Shown one piece after another: positions 6,939 to 13,046 of a DNA stretch of 13,046 nucleotides. Source of the DNA: Neisseria lactamica NS19. GTDB lineage: Bacteria > Pseudomonadota > Gammaproteobacteria > Burkholderiales > Neisseriaceae. Location: the NCBI GenBank assembly GCA_000193795.2, contig AEPI01000009.1, forward strand, positions 1 through 13,046, in the 5' to 3' direction. Made by a program: the position numbers and the translations under genes. Under the pieces are notes generated by a model. It was not told where the DNA came from. It did no database searches and was given only the letters and a program-made list of their open reading frames with translations. The first letter of the stretch is position 1; each line of letters begins with the position of its first letter.

Positions 6939-6968
6939 TTGTTGGAAACAGAATTTGTTTGCTATATT
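6939..6968 (+). promoter_or_regulatory. Candidate pta promoter at the CREE junction
   Basis: TATATT at 6963-6968 matches the -10 consensus at 5 of 6 positions and is preceded by TGC, giving an extended -10. TTGTTG at 6939-6944 is a weak -35 with an 18-base spacer and starts two bases after the Correia element ends. Transcription would begin near 6975, leaving a leader of about 110 bases before pta. The hexamers are seen in the sequence. Promoter activity is inferred. Confidence 0.6.
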
Positions 6969-6991
6969 CGACCTGCGCGCCTCAAGCCAAA

Positions 6992-7009
6992 CACGGCACG
7001 CACGGCACG
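6992..7009 (+). repeat. 9-base tandem repeat in the pta leader
   Basis: CACGGCACG is repeated twice without a gap (6992-7000 and 7001-7009) and is followed by a degenerate CAGGCAG. No function is evident. Two units is too few to suggest slipped-strand phase variation. Confidence 0.7.
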
Positions 7010-7050
7010 CAGGCAGCCGTTTCTGCCTATATGCCGCCCTTCCAACCACA

Positions 7051-7071
7051 TATGCCGCACACCGCGGCATA
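7051..7071 (+). promoter_or_regulatory. Hairpin just upstream of the pta ribosome-binding site
   Basis: TATGCCGC at 7051-7058 pairs perfectly with GCGGCATA at 7064-7071 across a 5-base loop and ends two bases before the GAAAGGA ribosome-binding sequence. A second TATGCCGC at 7030-7037 can pair with the same right arm. The hairpin could modulate translation or mRNA stability, but no known riboswitch or leader family is recognised. Confidence 0.55.
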
Positions 7072-7085
7072 CGAAAGGATATATC

Positions 7086-8588
7086 ATGGCAAAAGTACTC
7101 ATCGTACCCGTATCTGCCGGGCTTGACGCATCCGCCGCCGCCCGGGCGTTTGCAAAAGCCCTGAACGCACAAGTTTTCCAAGCCTTTGACGCACAAGCAG
7201 AAGCCCTGTTGGCGCAAGGCAAAAGCGACGACTGGTTTGACGCGACGGTCGGCAAAGTTGCCGCACTCGATGCCGACAACCTCATTATCGAAGGCATCGC
7301 TCCCGATGCCGACAAAATCTACCTTGCAGGCAAAAACGTCGAACTGGCATTGTCCCTTGACGCCGCCGCCGTATTTGCCGTCCGTTCCGACAACGCCGAT
7401 GCAGACGAACTGTCGCACCGGCTAAACCTTGCCAAACAGTTCTTCGCCGCCGCGCCGGGCGTATTGGAAGGTTTTATCGTCGACGGTGCGGCAGCCTCCG
7501 TTGCCGAAGCGGCTGCCGAAAAAACCGGTTTGACCTTCTTCGGTTCGAGCGACGCGCTGAAAGACGTATCCGTACTGGCAAACCGACAAACCAAACGCCT
7601 TTCGCCCGCACAATTCCGCTACAATCTGATCGACTTCGCCCGTAAAGCCGGCAAACGCATCGTCCTGCCGGAAGGTGCCGAGCCGCGCACCGTCCAAGCC
7701 GCCGCCATCTGTCACGAAAAAGGCATTGCCCGCTGCGTCCTGCTTGCCAAACGCGAAGAAGTTGAAGCCGTTGCCAAAGAACGAAGCATCAGCCTGCCCG
7801 ACTCTTTGGAAATCGTCGATCCCGCCTCATTGGTCGAACAATACGTCGAGCCGATGTGCGAACTGCGCAAATCCAAAGGTCTGACACCCGAAGACGCACG
7901 CAAGCAACTGCAAGACACCGTGGTACTCGGTACGATGATGATGGCGCAAAACGATGTGGACGGCCTGGTATCCGGTGCCGTTCATACGACCGCCAACACC
8001 ATCCGCCCCGCTTTGCAACTGATTAAAACCGCACCGGGTGCAAGCCTCGTATCCAGCGTATTCTTTATGCTGCTGCCCAACCAAGTCCTCGTCTTCGGCG
8101 ACTGCGCGGTTAATCCGAACCCGACTGCGCAACAGCTTGCCGACATCGCCATCCAATCTGCCGATTCCGCAAAAGCCTTCGACATCGACCCGAAAGTGGC
8201 GATGATTTCCTACTCTACGGTCAACTCCGGCAGCGGTCCCGATGTCGATACCGTCATCGAAGCAACCAAACTTGCCCGGGAAAAACGCCCCGACCTCGCC
8301 ATCGACGGCCCGCTGCAATATGATGCGGCAACCGTACCGGGCGTGGGCAAATCGAAAGCCCCGGGCAGCCCGGTCGCAGGACAGGCAACCGTTTTGGTCT
8401 TCCCCGACCTGAACACCGGCAACTGCACCTATAAAGCCGTCCAACGTAACGCCAACGTCTTAAGCGTCGGCCCGCTGCTGCAAGGCCTGCGCAAACCGGT
8501 CAACGACCTGTCTCGCGGCGCACTGGTGGAAGACATCGTGTTTACCATCGCCCTGACTGCCGTTCAGGCAAAACAAATGGAAGGCTGA
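7086..8588 (+). CDS. pta: Phosphate acetyltransferase, short form
   Basis: Pta interconverts acetyl-CoA plus phosphate with acetyl phosphate plus CoA, working with acetate kinase. The ATG at 7086 has an AAAGGA ribosome-binding site at 7074-7079 and gives 500 residues. The catalytic PTA_PTB domain covers about 172-500 and closely resembles the C-terminal part of E. coli Pta, from LSPAQFRY through AGKRIVLPEG, SGAVHTTANTIRP, SSVFFMLLP and GPLQYDAA to DLSRGAL. The first 170 residues look like a shrunken remnant of the P-loop (BioD-like) domain: DNLIIEG and VELALSLDAAAVF align with E. coli, but the glycine-rich Walker A loop is gone. The central DRTGG domain is absent. Enteric Pta is about 714 residues. 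A DUS-pair terminator follows. The catalytic call is firm; the N-terminal domain interpretation is from memory of the E. coli protein. Confidence 0.93.
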   Translation: MAKVLIVPVSAGLDASAAARAFAKALNAQVFQAFDAQAEALLAQGKSDDWFDATVGKVAALDADNLIIEGIAPDADKIYLAGKNVELALSLDAAAVFAVRSDNADADELSHRLNLAKQFFAAAPGVLEGFIVDGAAASVAEAAAEKTGLTFFGSSDALKDVSVLANRQTKRLSPAQFRYNLIDFARKAGKRIVLPEGAEPRTVQAAAICHEKGIARCVLLAKREEVEAVAKERSISLPDSLEIVDPASLVEQYVEPMCELRKSKGLTPEDARKQLQDTVVLGTMMMAQNDVDGLVSGAVHTTANTIRPALQLIKTAPGASLVSSVFFMLLPNQVLVFGDCAVNPNPTAQQLADIAIQSADSAKAFDIDPKVAMISYSTVNSGSGPDVDTVIEATKLAREKRPDLAIDGPLQYDAATVPGVGKSKAPGSPVAGQATVLVFPDLNTGNCTYKAVQRNANVLSVGPLLQGLRKPVNDLSRGALVEDIVFTIALTAVQAKQMEG

Positions 8589-8614
8589 CAAACGGCTTTC
8601 CGGGTTTGAACCCT

Positions 8615-8656
8615 ATGCCGTCTGAAGACAGATTCCCGTTTTCAGACGGCATTTTT
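8615..8656 (+). terminator. DUS-pair terminator after pta
   Basis: Inverted 12-base DUS copies, ATGCCGTCTGAA at 8615-8626 and TTCAGACGGCAT at 8641-8652, form a 12-bp stem around a 14-base loop and are followed by T residues at 8652-8656. It begins 26 bases after the pta stop and should separate pta from the his cluster. Confidence 0.94.
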
Positions 8657-8676
8657 ATCAGCACGGCACATTTGTT

Positions 8677-8685
8677 TGTTAAAAT
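8677..8685 (+). promoter_or_regulatory. Candidate hisH promoter (extended -10)
   Basis: TGTTAAAAT contains TAAAAT (5 of 6 to the -10 consensus) with a TG one base upstream, an extended -10 arrangement. No good -35 lies at the right distance. It is placed between the pta terminator and the hisH ribosome-binding site, which is where a promoter for the his cluster would be needed. Confidence 0.45.
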
Positions 8686-8718
8686 CGCAGCCATATTGCA
8701 AAAAAAGAGGAGGAAGCC

Positions 8719-9357
8719 ATGCAAATCGCCATTATCGATTACGGTATGGGCAACCTGCATTCCGTATTGAAATCCGTCCGGACGGCGGGGCAGCTTGCCG
8801 GAAAAAATACCGAAATCTTTTTAAGCGGCGACCCCGACCGCGTGTCCCGCGCCGACAAAGTCATTTTTCCCGGGCAGGGCGCGATGCCCGACTGTATGGC
8901 GGCATTAAAACGCGGCGGCTTGGACGAGGCAGTCAAAGATGCCTTAAAAAACAAACCCTTTTTCGGAATCTGCGTCGGCGCGCAACTTTTATTCGACCAC
9001 AGCGAAGAAGGAAACACCGACGGCTTGGGCTGGTTCGGCGGCAAAGTCAGACGCTTTGAGCGCGACCTCCGCGACCCGCAGGGATGCCGTCTGAAAGTCC
9101 CGCATATGGGCTGGAACACCGTGCGCCAAACCCAAAACCACCCGCTTTTTCAAGGCATCCCCCAAGACACGCGTTTTTACTTCGTCCACAGCTACTATTT
9201 CGCCCCCGAAAATCCCGAAACCATATTGGGCGAAAGCGACTACCCGTCCCCGTTTGCCTGCATCGTCGGCAAAGACAACGTATTCGCCACGCAATTTCAC
9301 ACCGAAAAAAGCCACGATGCCGGGCTGACGATGTTGAAAAACTTTTTAAACTGGTAA
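8719..9357 (+). CDS. hisH: Imidazole glycerol phosphate synthase, glutaminase subunit HisH
   Basis: HisH hydrolyses glutamine and passes ammonia through HisF to the cyclase site, making imidazole glycerol phosphate and AICAR in histidine synthesis. The 212 residues form a class I glutamine amidotransferase domain. The triad is complete: nucleophile Cys85 in GICVGAQLL, His194 and Glu196 in FHTEKS. The N-terminal DYGMGNLHS motif of HisH is present. The ATG at 8719 follows a near-perfect AGGAGG at 8708-8713. A 12-base DUS lies in frame at 9084-9095 and encodes Cys-Arg-Leu-Lys. It is the first gene of the hisHAFI cluster, and its partner hisF lies one gene downstream. Confidence 0.97.
   Translation: MQIAIIDYGMGNLHSVLKSVRTAGQLAGKNTEIFLSGDPDRVSRADKVIFPGQGAMPDCMAALKRGGLDEAVKDALKNKPFFGICVGAQLLFDHSEEGNTDGLGWFGGKVRRFERDLRDPQGCRLKVPHMGWNTVRQTQNHPLFQGIPQDTRFYFVHSYYFAPENPETILGESDYPSPFACIVGKDNVFATQFHTEKSHDAGLTMLKNFLNW
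9084..9095 (+). repeat. DNA uptake sequence inside hisH
   Basis: This is a complete 12-base DUS (ATGCCGTCTGAA) in forward orientation within the coding sequence. It is a single copy without an opposing arm. Confidence 0.95.
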
Positions 9358-9388
9358 GCCGGACACGACCCCCGTAAGGAGAAAAACT

Positions 9389-10126
9389 ATGCTGCTGATA
9401 CCCGCCATCGATTTGAAAGAAGGACGCTGCGTCCGCCTGAAACAAGGGCTGATGGAAGAGGCGACCGTCTTTTCCGATTCGCCCGCCGAAACCGCGCTGC
9501 ACTGGTTCGAACAAGGCGCGCGCCGCCTGCATCTGGTAGATTTGAACGGCGCGTTTGCCGGCGTTCCGCAAAACCTGCCCGCCATCAAAGACATCCTCGC
9601 CGCCGTCGCCCGAGACATCCCCGTACAGCTCGGCGGCGGCATACGCGATTTGAAAACCATCGGACAATATTTGGATTTGGGTCTGAACGACGTGATTATC
9701 GGCACGGCGGCAGTCAAAAACCCCGACTTCGTACGCGAGGCGTGCAAAGCCTTCCCCGGCAGGATTATCGTCGGACTGGATGCCAAAGACGGTATGGCCG
9801 CCATCGACGGCTGGGCAACCGTAACCGGGCATCATGTAATTGATTTGGCAAAACGCTTTGAAGACGACGGTGTCAACAGCATCATCTACACCGACATCGG
9901 GCGCGACGGTATGATGAGCGGCGTGAACATCGACGCGACGGTCAAACTCGCCCAAGCCGTCCGCATTCCCGTCATCGCCTCCGGCGGACTGACCGGCTTG
10001 GACGACATCCGCGCCCTGTGTGCCGCCGAAAAACATGGCGTAGCAGGCGCGATTACCGGCCGCGCGATTTACGAGGGCAGCATCGATTTTGCCCAAGCGC
10101 AGCAACTGGCAGATTCCCTCGACTAA
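9389..10126 (+). CDS. hisA: ProFAR isomerase HisA
   Basis: HisA converts ProFAR (1-(5-phosphoribosyl)-5-[(5-phosphoribosylamino)methylideneamino]imidazole-4-carboxamide) to PRFAR, the substrate of HisF-HisH. It is a 245-residue (beta/alpha)8 barrel of typical length. The catalytic Asp8 lies in IPAIDLKEG. The matching C-terminal half-barrel aspartate is Asp131 in VGLDAKDG, and the phosphate-binding loops include GGGIRD and ASGGLTG. TDIGRDGM (from residue 168) is also characteristic. The ATG at 9389 follows AAGGAG at 9376-9381. It lies 31 bases after hisH and 12 before hisF. Confidence 0.97.
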   Translation: MLLIPAIDLKEGRCVRLKQGLMEEATVFSDSPAETALHWFEQGARRLHLVDLNGAFAGVPQNLPAIKDILAAVARDIPVQLGGGIRDLKTIGQYLDLGLNDVIIGTAAVKNPDFVREACKAFPGRIIVGLDAKDGMAAIDGWATVTGHHVIDLAKRFEDDGVNSIIYTDIGRDGMMSGVNIDATVKLAQAVRIPVIASGGLTGLDDIRALCAAEKHGVAGAITGRAIYEGSIDFAQAQQLADSLD

Positions 10127-10138
10127 AGGCATCCGATT

Positions 10139-10906
10139 ATGGCACTGGCAAAACGCATCATCCCCTGTCTCGACGTAAAAGACGGGCGCGTCGTCAAAGG
10201 CGTGAACTTCATCGGTTTGCGCGACGCGGGCGACCCCGTCGAAGCCGCCAAACGCTACAACGGCGAAGGCGCGGACGAATTGACCTTCCTCGACATCACC
10301 GCCTCATCCGATAACCGCGACACCATCCTGCACATCATCGAAGAGGTTGCCGGACAAGTCTTCATCCCCCTGACCGTCGGCGGCGGCGTACGCACCGTTG
10401 CCGACATCCGCCGCCTGCTCAATGCCGGCGCGGACAAAGTCAGCATCAACACCGCCGCCGTTACCCGTCCCGATTTAATTAACGAAGCCGCCGGATTTTT
10501 CGGTTCGCAAGCCATCGTCGCCGCCGTCGATGCCAAAGCCGCCAACCCCGAAAACACACGCTGGGAAATCTTTACCCACGGCGGGCGCAATCCGACCGGT
10601 TTGGATGCGGTGGAATGGGCGGTCGAAATGCAAAAACGCGGCGCGGGCGAAATCCTGCTTACCGGTATGGACAGGGACGGTACGAAACAGGGTTTCAACC
10701 TGCCGCTGACCCGCGCCGTTGCCGAAGCCGTCGACATCCCCGTCATCGCCTCCGGCGGGGTCGGCAATGTCCGGCACCTGATTGAAGGCATAACCGAAGG
10801 CAAGGCCGATGCCGTACTTGCCGCCGGCATTTTCCATTTCGGGGAAATCGCCATCCGCGAAGCCAAACGCGCTATGCGCGAAGCCGGCATCGAAGTGCGC
10901 CTCTGA
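10139..10906 (+). CDS. hisF: Imidazole glycerol phosphate synthase, cyclase subunit HisF
   Basis: HisF uses ammonia delivered by HisH to cyclise PRFAR into imidazole glycerol phosphate and AICAR. At 255 residues it is a (beta/alpha)8 barrel related to HisA. The catalytic aspartates are Asp12 in CLDVKDGRVVKG and Asp131 in AAVDAKA. Phosphate-binding motifs are GGGVRT and ASGGVGN. The ATG at 10139 follows AAAGG at 10125-10129, which overlaps the hisA stop codon. The 12-base gap to hisA suggests coupled expression. A DUS separates it from hisI. Confidence 0.98.
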   Translation: MALAKRIIPCLDVKDGRVVKGVNFIGLRDAGDPVEAAKRYNGEGADELTFLDITASSDNRDTILHIIEEVAGQVFIPLTVGGGVRTVADIRRLLNAGADKVSINTAAVTRPDLINEAAGFFGSQAIVAAVDAKAANPENTRWEIFTHGGRNPTGLDAVEWAVEMQKRGAGEILLTGMDRDGTKQGFNLPLTRAVAEAVDIPVIASGGVGNVRHLIEGITEGKADAVLAAGIFHFGEIAIREAKRAMREAGIEVRL

Positions 10907-10917
10907 CCGCCCCGACT

Positions 10918-10929
10918 ATGCCGTCTGAA
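10918..10929 (+). repeat. DNA uptake sequence before hisI
   Basis: This is a full 12-base forward DUS in the 30-base hisF-hisI gap. Its terminal AA forms the start of the AAAGGA ribosome-binding site of hisI. There is no opposing copy, so no terminator interrupts the operon. Confidence 0.95.
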
Positions 10930-10936
10930 AGGAAAT

Positions 10937-11332
10937 ATGGATAAAAACCTGCTTGAAGCCGTCAAATTTGACGAAAAGGGTTTGGTTTGCGCCATCGCCC
11001 AAGATGCCGAAACCAAACGTGTTTTAATGGTGGCGTGGATGAACGCCGAAGCCCTGCAAAAAACCGTCGAAACCGGCTTTGCCCACTATTACAGCCGTTC
11101 GCGCCAAAAACAATGGATGAAGGGCGAAGAGTCGGGACACACGCAAAAAGTCTGCGAACTGCACCTCGACTGCGACGGCGACGCCATTGTGATGCTCATC
11201 GCCCAAAACGGCGGCATCGCCTGCCACACCGGGCGCGAAAGCTGCTTTTACAAAGTCTGGCGCGGCGGCGCGTGGGAAACCGCCGATGCCGTCCTGAAAG
11301 ACGAAAAAGAGATTTACGGCAGCACGCACTGA
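10937..11332 (+). CDS. hisI: Phosphoribosyl-AMP cyclohydrolase HisI
   Basis: HisI opens the adenine ring of phosphoribosyl-AMP to give ProFAR, the substrate of HisA. At 131 residues it is the stand-alone cyclohydrolase, without the HisE pyrophosphohydrolase domain that is fused in enterics. The metal sites are visible: Asp78-Cys79-Asp80-Gly-Asp82 (magnesium aspartates and one zinc cysteine), then Cys96 and Cys103 in ACHTGRESC. The SRSRQKQWMKGEESGHTQ core is typical. The ATG at 10937 follows AAAGGA at 10928-10933, which overlaps a DUS. It is the last gene of the cluster. No clear terminator follows. Confidence 0.97.
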   Translation: MDKNLLEAVKFDEKGLVCAIAQDAETKRVLMVAWMNAEALQKTVETGFAHYYSRSRQKQWMKGEESGHTQKVCELHLDCDGDAIVMLIAQNGGIACHTGRESCFYKVWRGGAWETADAVLKDEKEIYGSTH

Positions 11333-11344
11333 CCGCCTCCAACA

Positions 11345-11373
11345 TTGAATTATCAGGCATTTTTTTGTACAAT
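11345..11373 (+). promoter_or_regulatory. Candidate prfC promoter
   Basis: TTGAAT at 11345-11350 and TACAAT at 11368-11373 are separated by exactly 17 bases (4 of 6 and 5 of 6 matches). The spacer ends in a 7-T run (11360-11366). Transcription would start near 11380, about 60 bases before the prfC ATG. This is one of the better promoter matches in the window. Confidence 0.65.
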
Positions 11374-11397
11374 TTTGCCGTCTCAAACACTGTCCGG

Positions 11398-11407
11398 GCC
11401 GTCTGAA
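11398..11407 (+). repeat. DNA uptake sequence in the prfC leader
   Basis: This is an exact 10-base forward DUS preceded by GG instead of AT. A one-mismatch copy, GCCGTCTCAA, lies 21 bases upstream at 11377-11386 in the same orientation. GGCCG at 11397-11401 can pair with CGGCC at 11411-11415, giving only a weak 5-bp hairpin. Confidence 0.92.
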
Positions 11408-11438
11408 AAGCGGCCTGAACCTTTTTGCAAAGAAAACC

Positions 11439-13034
11439 ATGTCCCAAGAAATCCTCGACCAAGTGCACCGCCGCCGCACGTTTGCCATCATCTCCCACCC
11501 TGACGCGGGTAAAACCACGTTGACCGAAAAACTGCTGCTGTTTTCAGGTGCGATTCAAAGCGCGGGTACGGTAAAAGGCAAGAAAACCGGCAAATTCGCC
11601 ACCTCCGACTGGATGGAAATCGAGAAGCAGCGCGGCATTTCCGTGGCATCAAGCGTGATGCAGTTCGACTACAAAGACCACACCGTCAACCTCTTGGACA
11701 CGCCGGGACACCAAGACTTCTCCGAAGACACCTACCGCGTTCTGACCGCCGTGGACAGCGCGTTGATGGTTATTGACGCGGCAAAAGGCGTGGAAGCGCA
11801 AACCATCAAGCTCTTAAACGTCTGCCGCCTGCGCGATACGCCGATTGTTACGTTTATGAACAAATACGACCGCGAAGTGCGCGATTCGCTGGAACTCTTG
11901 GACGAAGTGGAAAACATTTTAAAAATCCGCTGCGCGCCTGTAACCTGGCCGATCGGTATGGGCAAAAACTTCAAGGGCGTGTACCACATCCTGAACGACG
12001 AAATCTATCTCTTTGAAGCGGGCGGCGAACGTCTGCCGCACGAGTTCGACATCATCAAAGGCATCGACAATCCCGAATTGGAACAACGCTTTCCGTTGGA
12101 AATCCAACAGTTGCGCGACGAAATCGAATTGGTGCAGGCGGCTTCCAACGAGTTTAATCTCGACGAATTCCTCGCCGGCGAACTCACGCCCGTATTCTTC
12201 GGCTCTGCGATTAACAACTTCGGTATTCAGGAAATCCTCAATTCATTGATTGACTGGGCGCCCGCGCCGAAACCGCGCGACGCGACCGTACGTATGGTCG
12301 AGCCGGACGAGCCGAAATTCTCCGGATTTATCTTTAAAATCCAAGCCAATATGGATCCGAAACACCGCGACCGCATCGCCTTCCTGCGCGTCTGCTCCGG
12401 CAGATTCGAGCGCGGTATGAAGATGAAACACCTTCGCATCAACCGCGAAATCGCCGCCTCCAGCGTGGTAACCTTTATGTCGCACGACCGCGAGCTGGTG
12501 GAAGAAGCCTACGCCGGCGACATCATCGGCATCCCGAACCACGGCAACATCCAAATCGGCGACAGCTTTTCCGAAGGTGAACAACTGGCGTTTACCGGCA
12601 TCCCCTTCTTCGCGCCCGAACTGTTCCGCAGTGTCCGCATCAAAAACCCTCTGAAAATCAAGCAACTGCAAAAAGGTTTGCAACAGCTCGGCGAAGAAGG
12701 TGCGGTACAGGTTTTCAAACCGATGAGCGGCGCGGATTTGATTTTGGGTGCGGTCGGCGTGTTGCAGTTTGAAGTCGTTACCTCGCGCCTCGCCAACGAA
12801 TACGGCGTGGAAGCCGTGTTCGACAGCGCATCCATCTGGTCGGCGCGCTGGGTATCGTGCGAAGATAAGAAAAAACTGGCGGAGTTTGAAAAAGCCAACG
12901 CGGGCAATCTGGCGATAGACGCAGGCGGCAACCTCGCCTACCTCGCCCCCAACCGCGTGAATTTGGGGCTGACGCAAGAACGTTGGCCGGACATCGTGTT
13001 CCACGAAACGCGCGAACATTCGGTCAAACTCTAA
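11439..13034 (+). CDS. prfC: Peptide chain release factor 3 (RF3)
   Basis: RF3 is a translational GTPase that removes RF1 or RF2 from the ribosome after peptide release. The 531 residues match the E. coli length closely. GTPase motifs are G1 SHPDAGKTT (19-27), G3 DTPGH (87-91) and G4 NKYD (141-144). The RF3-specific insert and the EF-G-like domain II (about 290-390, with RDRIAFLRVCSGRFERGMKM) follow. The frame ends 12 bases before the window edge, so the gene is complete. Its ATG at 11439 has only a weak AAAGA ribosome-binding site at 11429-11433. It is probably transcribed from the promoter at 11345-11373 and is unrelated in function to the his genes. Confidence 0.97.
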   Translation: MSQEILDQVHRRRTFAIISHPDAGKTTLTEKLLLFSGAIQSAGTVKGKKTGKFATSDWMEIEKQRGISVASSVMQFDYKDHTVNLLDTPGHQDFSEDTYRVLTAVDSALMVIDAAKGVEAQTIKLLNVCRLRDTPIVTFMNKYDREVRDSLELLDEVENILKIRCAPVTWPIGMGKNFKGVYHILNDEIYLFEAGGERLPHEFDIIKGIDNPELEQRFPLEIQQLRDEIELVQAASNEFNLDEFLAGELTPVFFGSAINNFGIQEILNSLIDWAPAPKPRDATVRMVEPDEPKFSGFIFKIQANMDPKHRDRIAFLRVCSGRFERGMKMKHLRINREIAASSVVTFMSHDRELVEEAYAGDIIGIPNHGNIQIGDSFSEGEQLAFTGIPFFAPELFRSVRIKNPLKIKQLQKGLQQLGEEGAVQVFKPMSGADLILGAVGVLQFEVVTSRLANEYGVEAVFDSASIWSARWVSCEDKKKLAEFEKANAGNLAIDAGGNLAYLAPNRVNLGLTQERWPDIVFHETREHSVKL

Positions 13035-13046
13035 AAAGCAAGCGGC

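Larger units (their letters stand above)
6751..7085. other. fbpC-pta intergenic region
   Basis: This 335-base stretch has no supported gene. It holds a short spacer (6751-6782), the Correia element (6783-6936), a promoter candidate adjoining the element (6939-6968), and a pta leader with a 9-base tandem repeat and a hairpin before the ribosome-binding site. The pta reading frame happens to stay open backwards through the whole region into fbpC, but that extension has no homology I recognise. Confidence 0.85.

Noticed and set aside
6459..7085. A long in-frame N-terminal extension of pta running from inside fbpC across the Correia element (709 residues in total)
   Set aside because: It overlaps the conserved fbpC coding sequence and a transposable element, and its residues look like GC-rich off-frame translation (many Arg, Pro, His). 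The ATG at 7086 has a good ribosome-binding site.
8700..8706. Seven-A run before hisH as a phase-variable tract
   Set aside because: It is short, lies in the leader next to the ribosome-binding site rather than in a coding sequence or promoter spacer, and hisH is a housekeeping gene.
11377..11415. Possible DUS-pair terminator after hisI
   Set aside because: The two DUS-like sequences point the same way and one has a mismatch, so they cannot form the inverted stem. The GGCCG/CGGCC pairing is only five bases and no T run follows.
1..13046. CRISPR array, tRNA or rRNA genes, toxin-antitoxin pair, prophage or restriction system
   Set aside because: I saw no spaced direct repeats, tRNA-like cloverleaf, rRNA sequence or related protein motifs. 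Nearly all the sequence is explained by housekeeping and iron-import genes.

Overview
The window is a gene-dense, all-plus-strand stretch of a Neisseria chromosome. Three things place it in the genus. The neisserial DNA uptake sequence (DUS, GCCGTCTGAA or its complement) occurs ten times exactly. There is one full-length Correia repeat-enclosed element (CREE). The periplasmic iron-binding protein FbpA has the known neisserial mature N-terminus and all four iron ligands. The sequence alone does not let me choose between N. meningitidis, N. gonorrhoeae and close commensals.

Layout. (1) 1-2307: galU (UDP-glucose synthesis) and argH (last step of arginine synthesis), 18 bases apart, closed by a DUS-pair terminator. 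(2) 2324-2794: a small acidic hypothetical protein resembling the DUF4375/DMP19 family. (3) 2795-6750: the iron(III) ABC importer fbpA-fbpB-fbpC, with an AT-rich, Fur-type control region before fbpA and a strong hairpin between fbpA and fbpB. (4) 6751-7085: a gene-free stretch of about 335 bases holding a 154-bp CREE, a promoter candidate touching its right end, and a leader with repeats and a hairpin. (5) 7086-8656: pta, encoding an unusually short phosphate acetyltransferase, closed by a second DUS-pair terminator. (6) 8677-11332: hisH-hisA-hisF-hisI, a partial histidine cluster. (7) 11345-13034: prfC (peptide-chain release factor 3) with its own promoter candidate.

How the genes work together. 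FbpA carries ferric iron across the periplasm, FbpB is the fused two-half permease and FbpC the ATPase. HisH and HisF form imidazole glycerol phosphate synthase, and HisI and HisA supply its substrate. The other transcription units are unrelated housekeeping genes.

No wholly new system is evident. The points most worth a second look are the Pta domain loss, the CREE/promoter junction at pta, the alternative pairing in the pta leader, the hairpin abutting the fbpB start, and the acidic DUF4375-like protein beside the iron operon.
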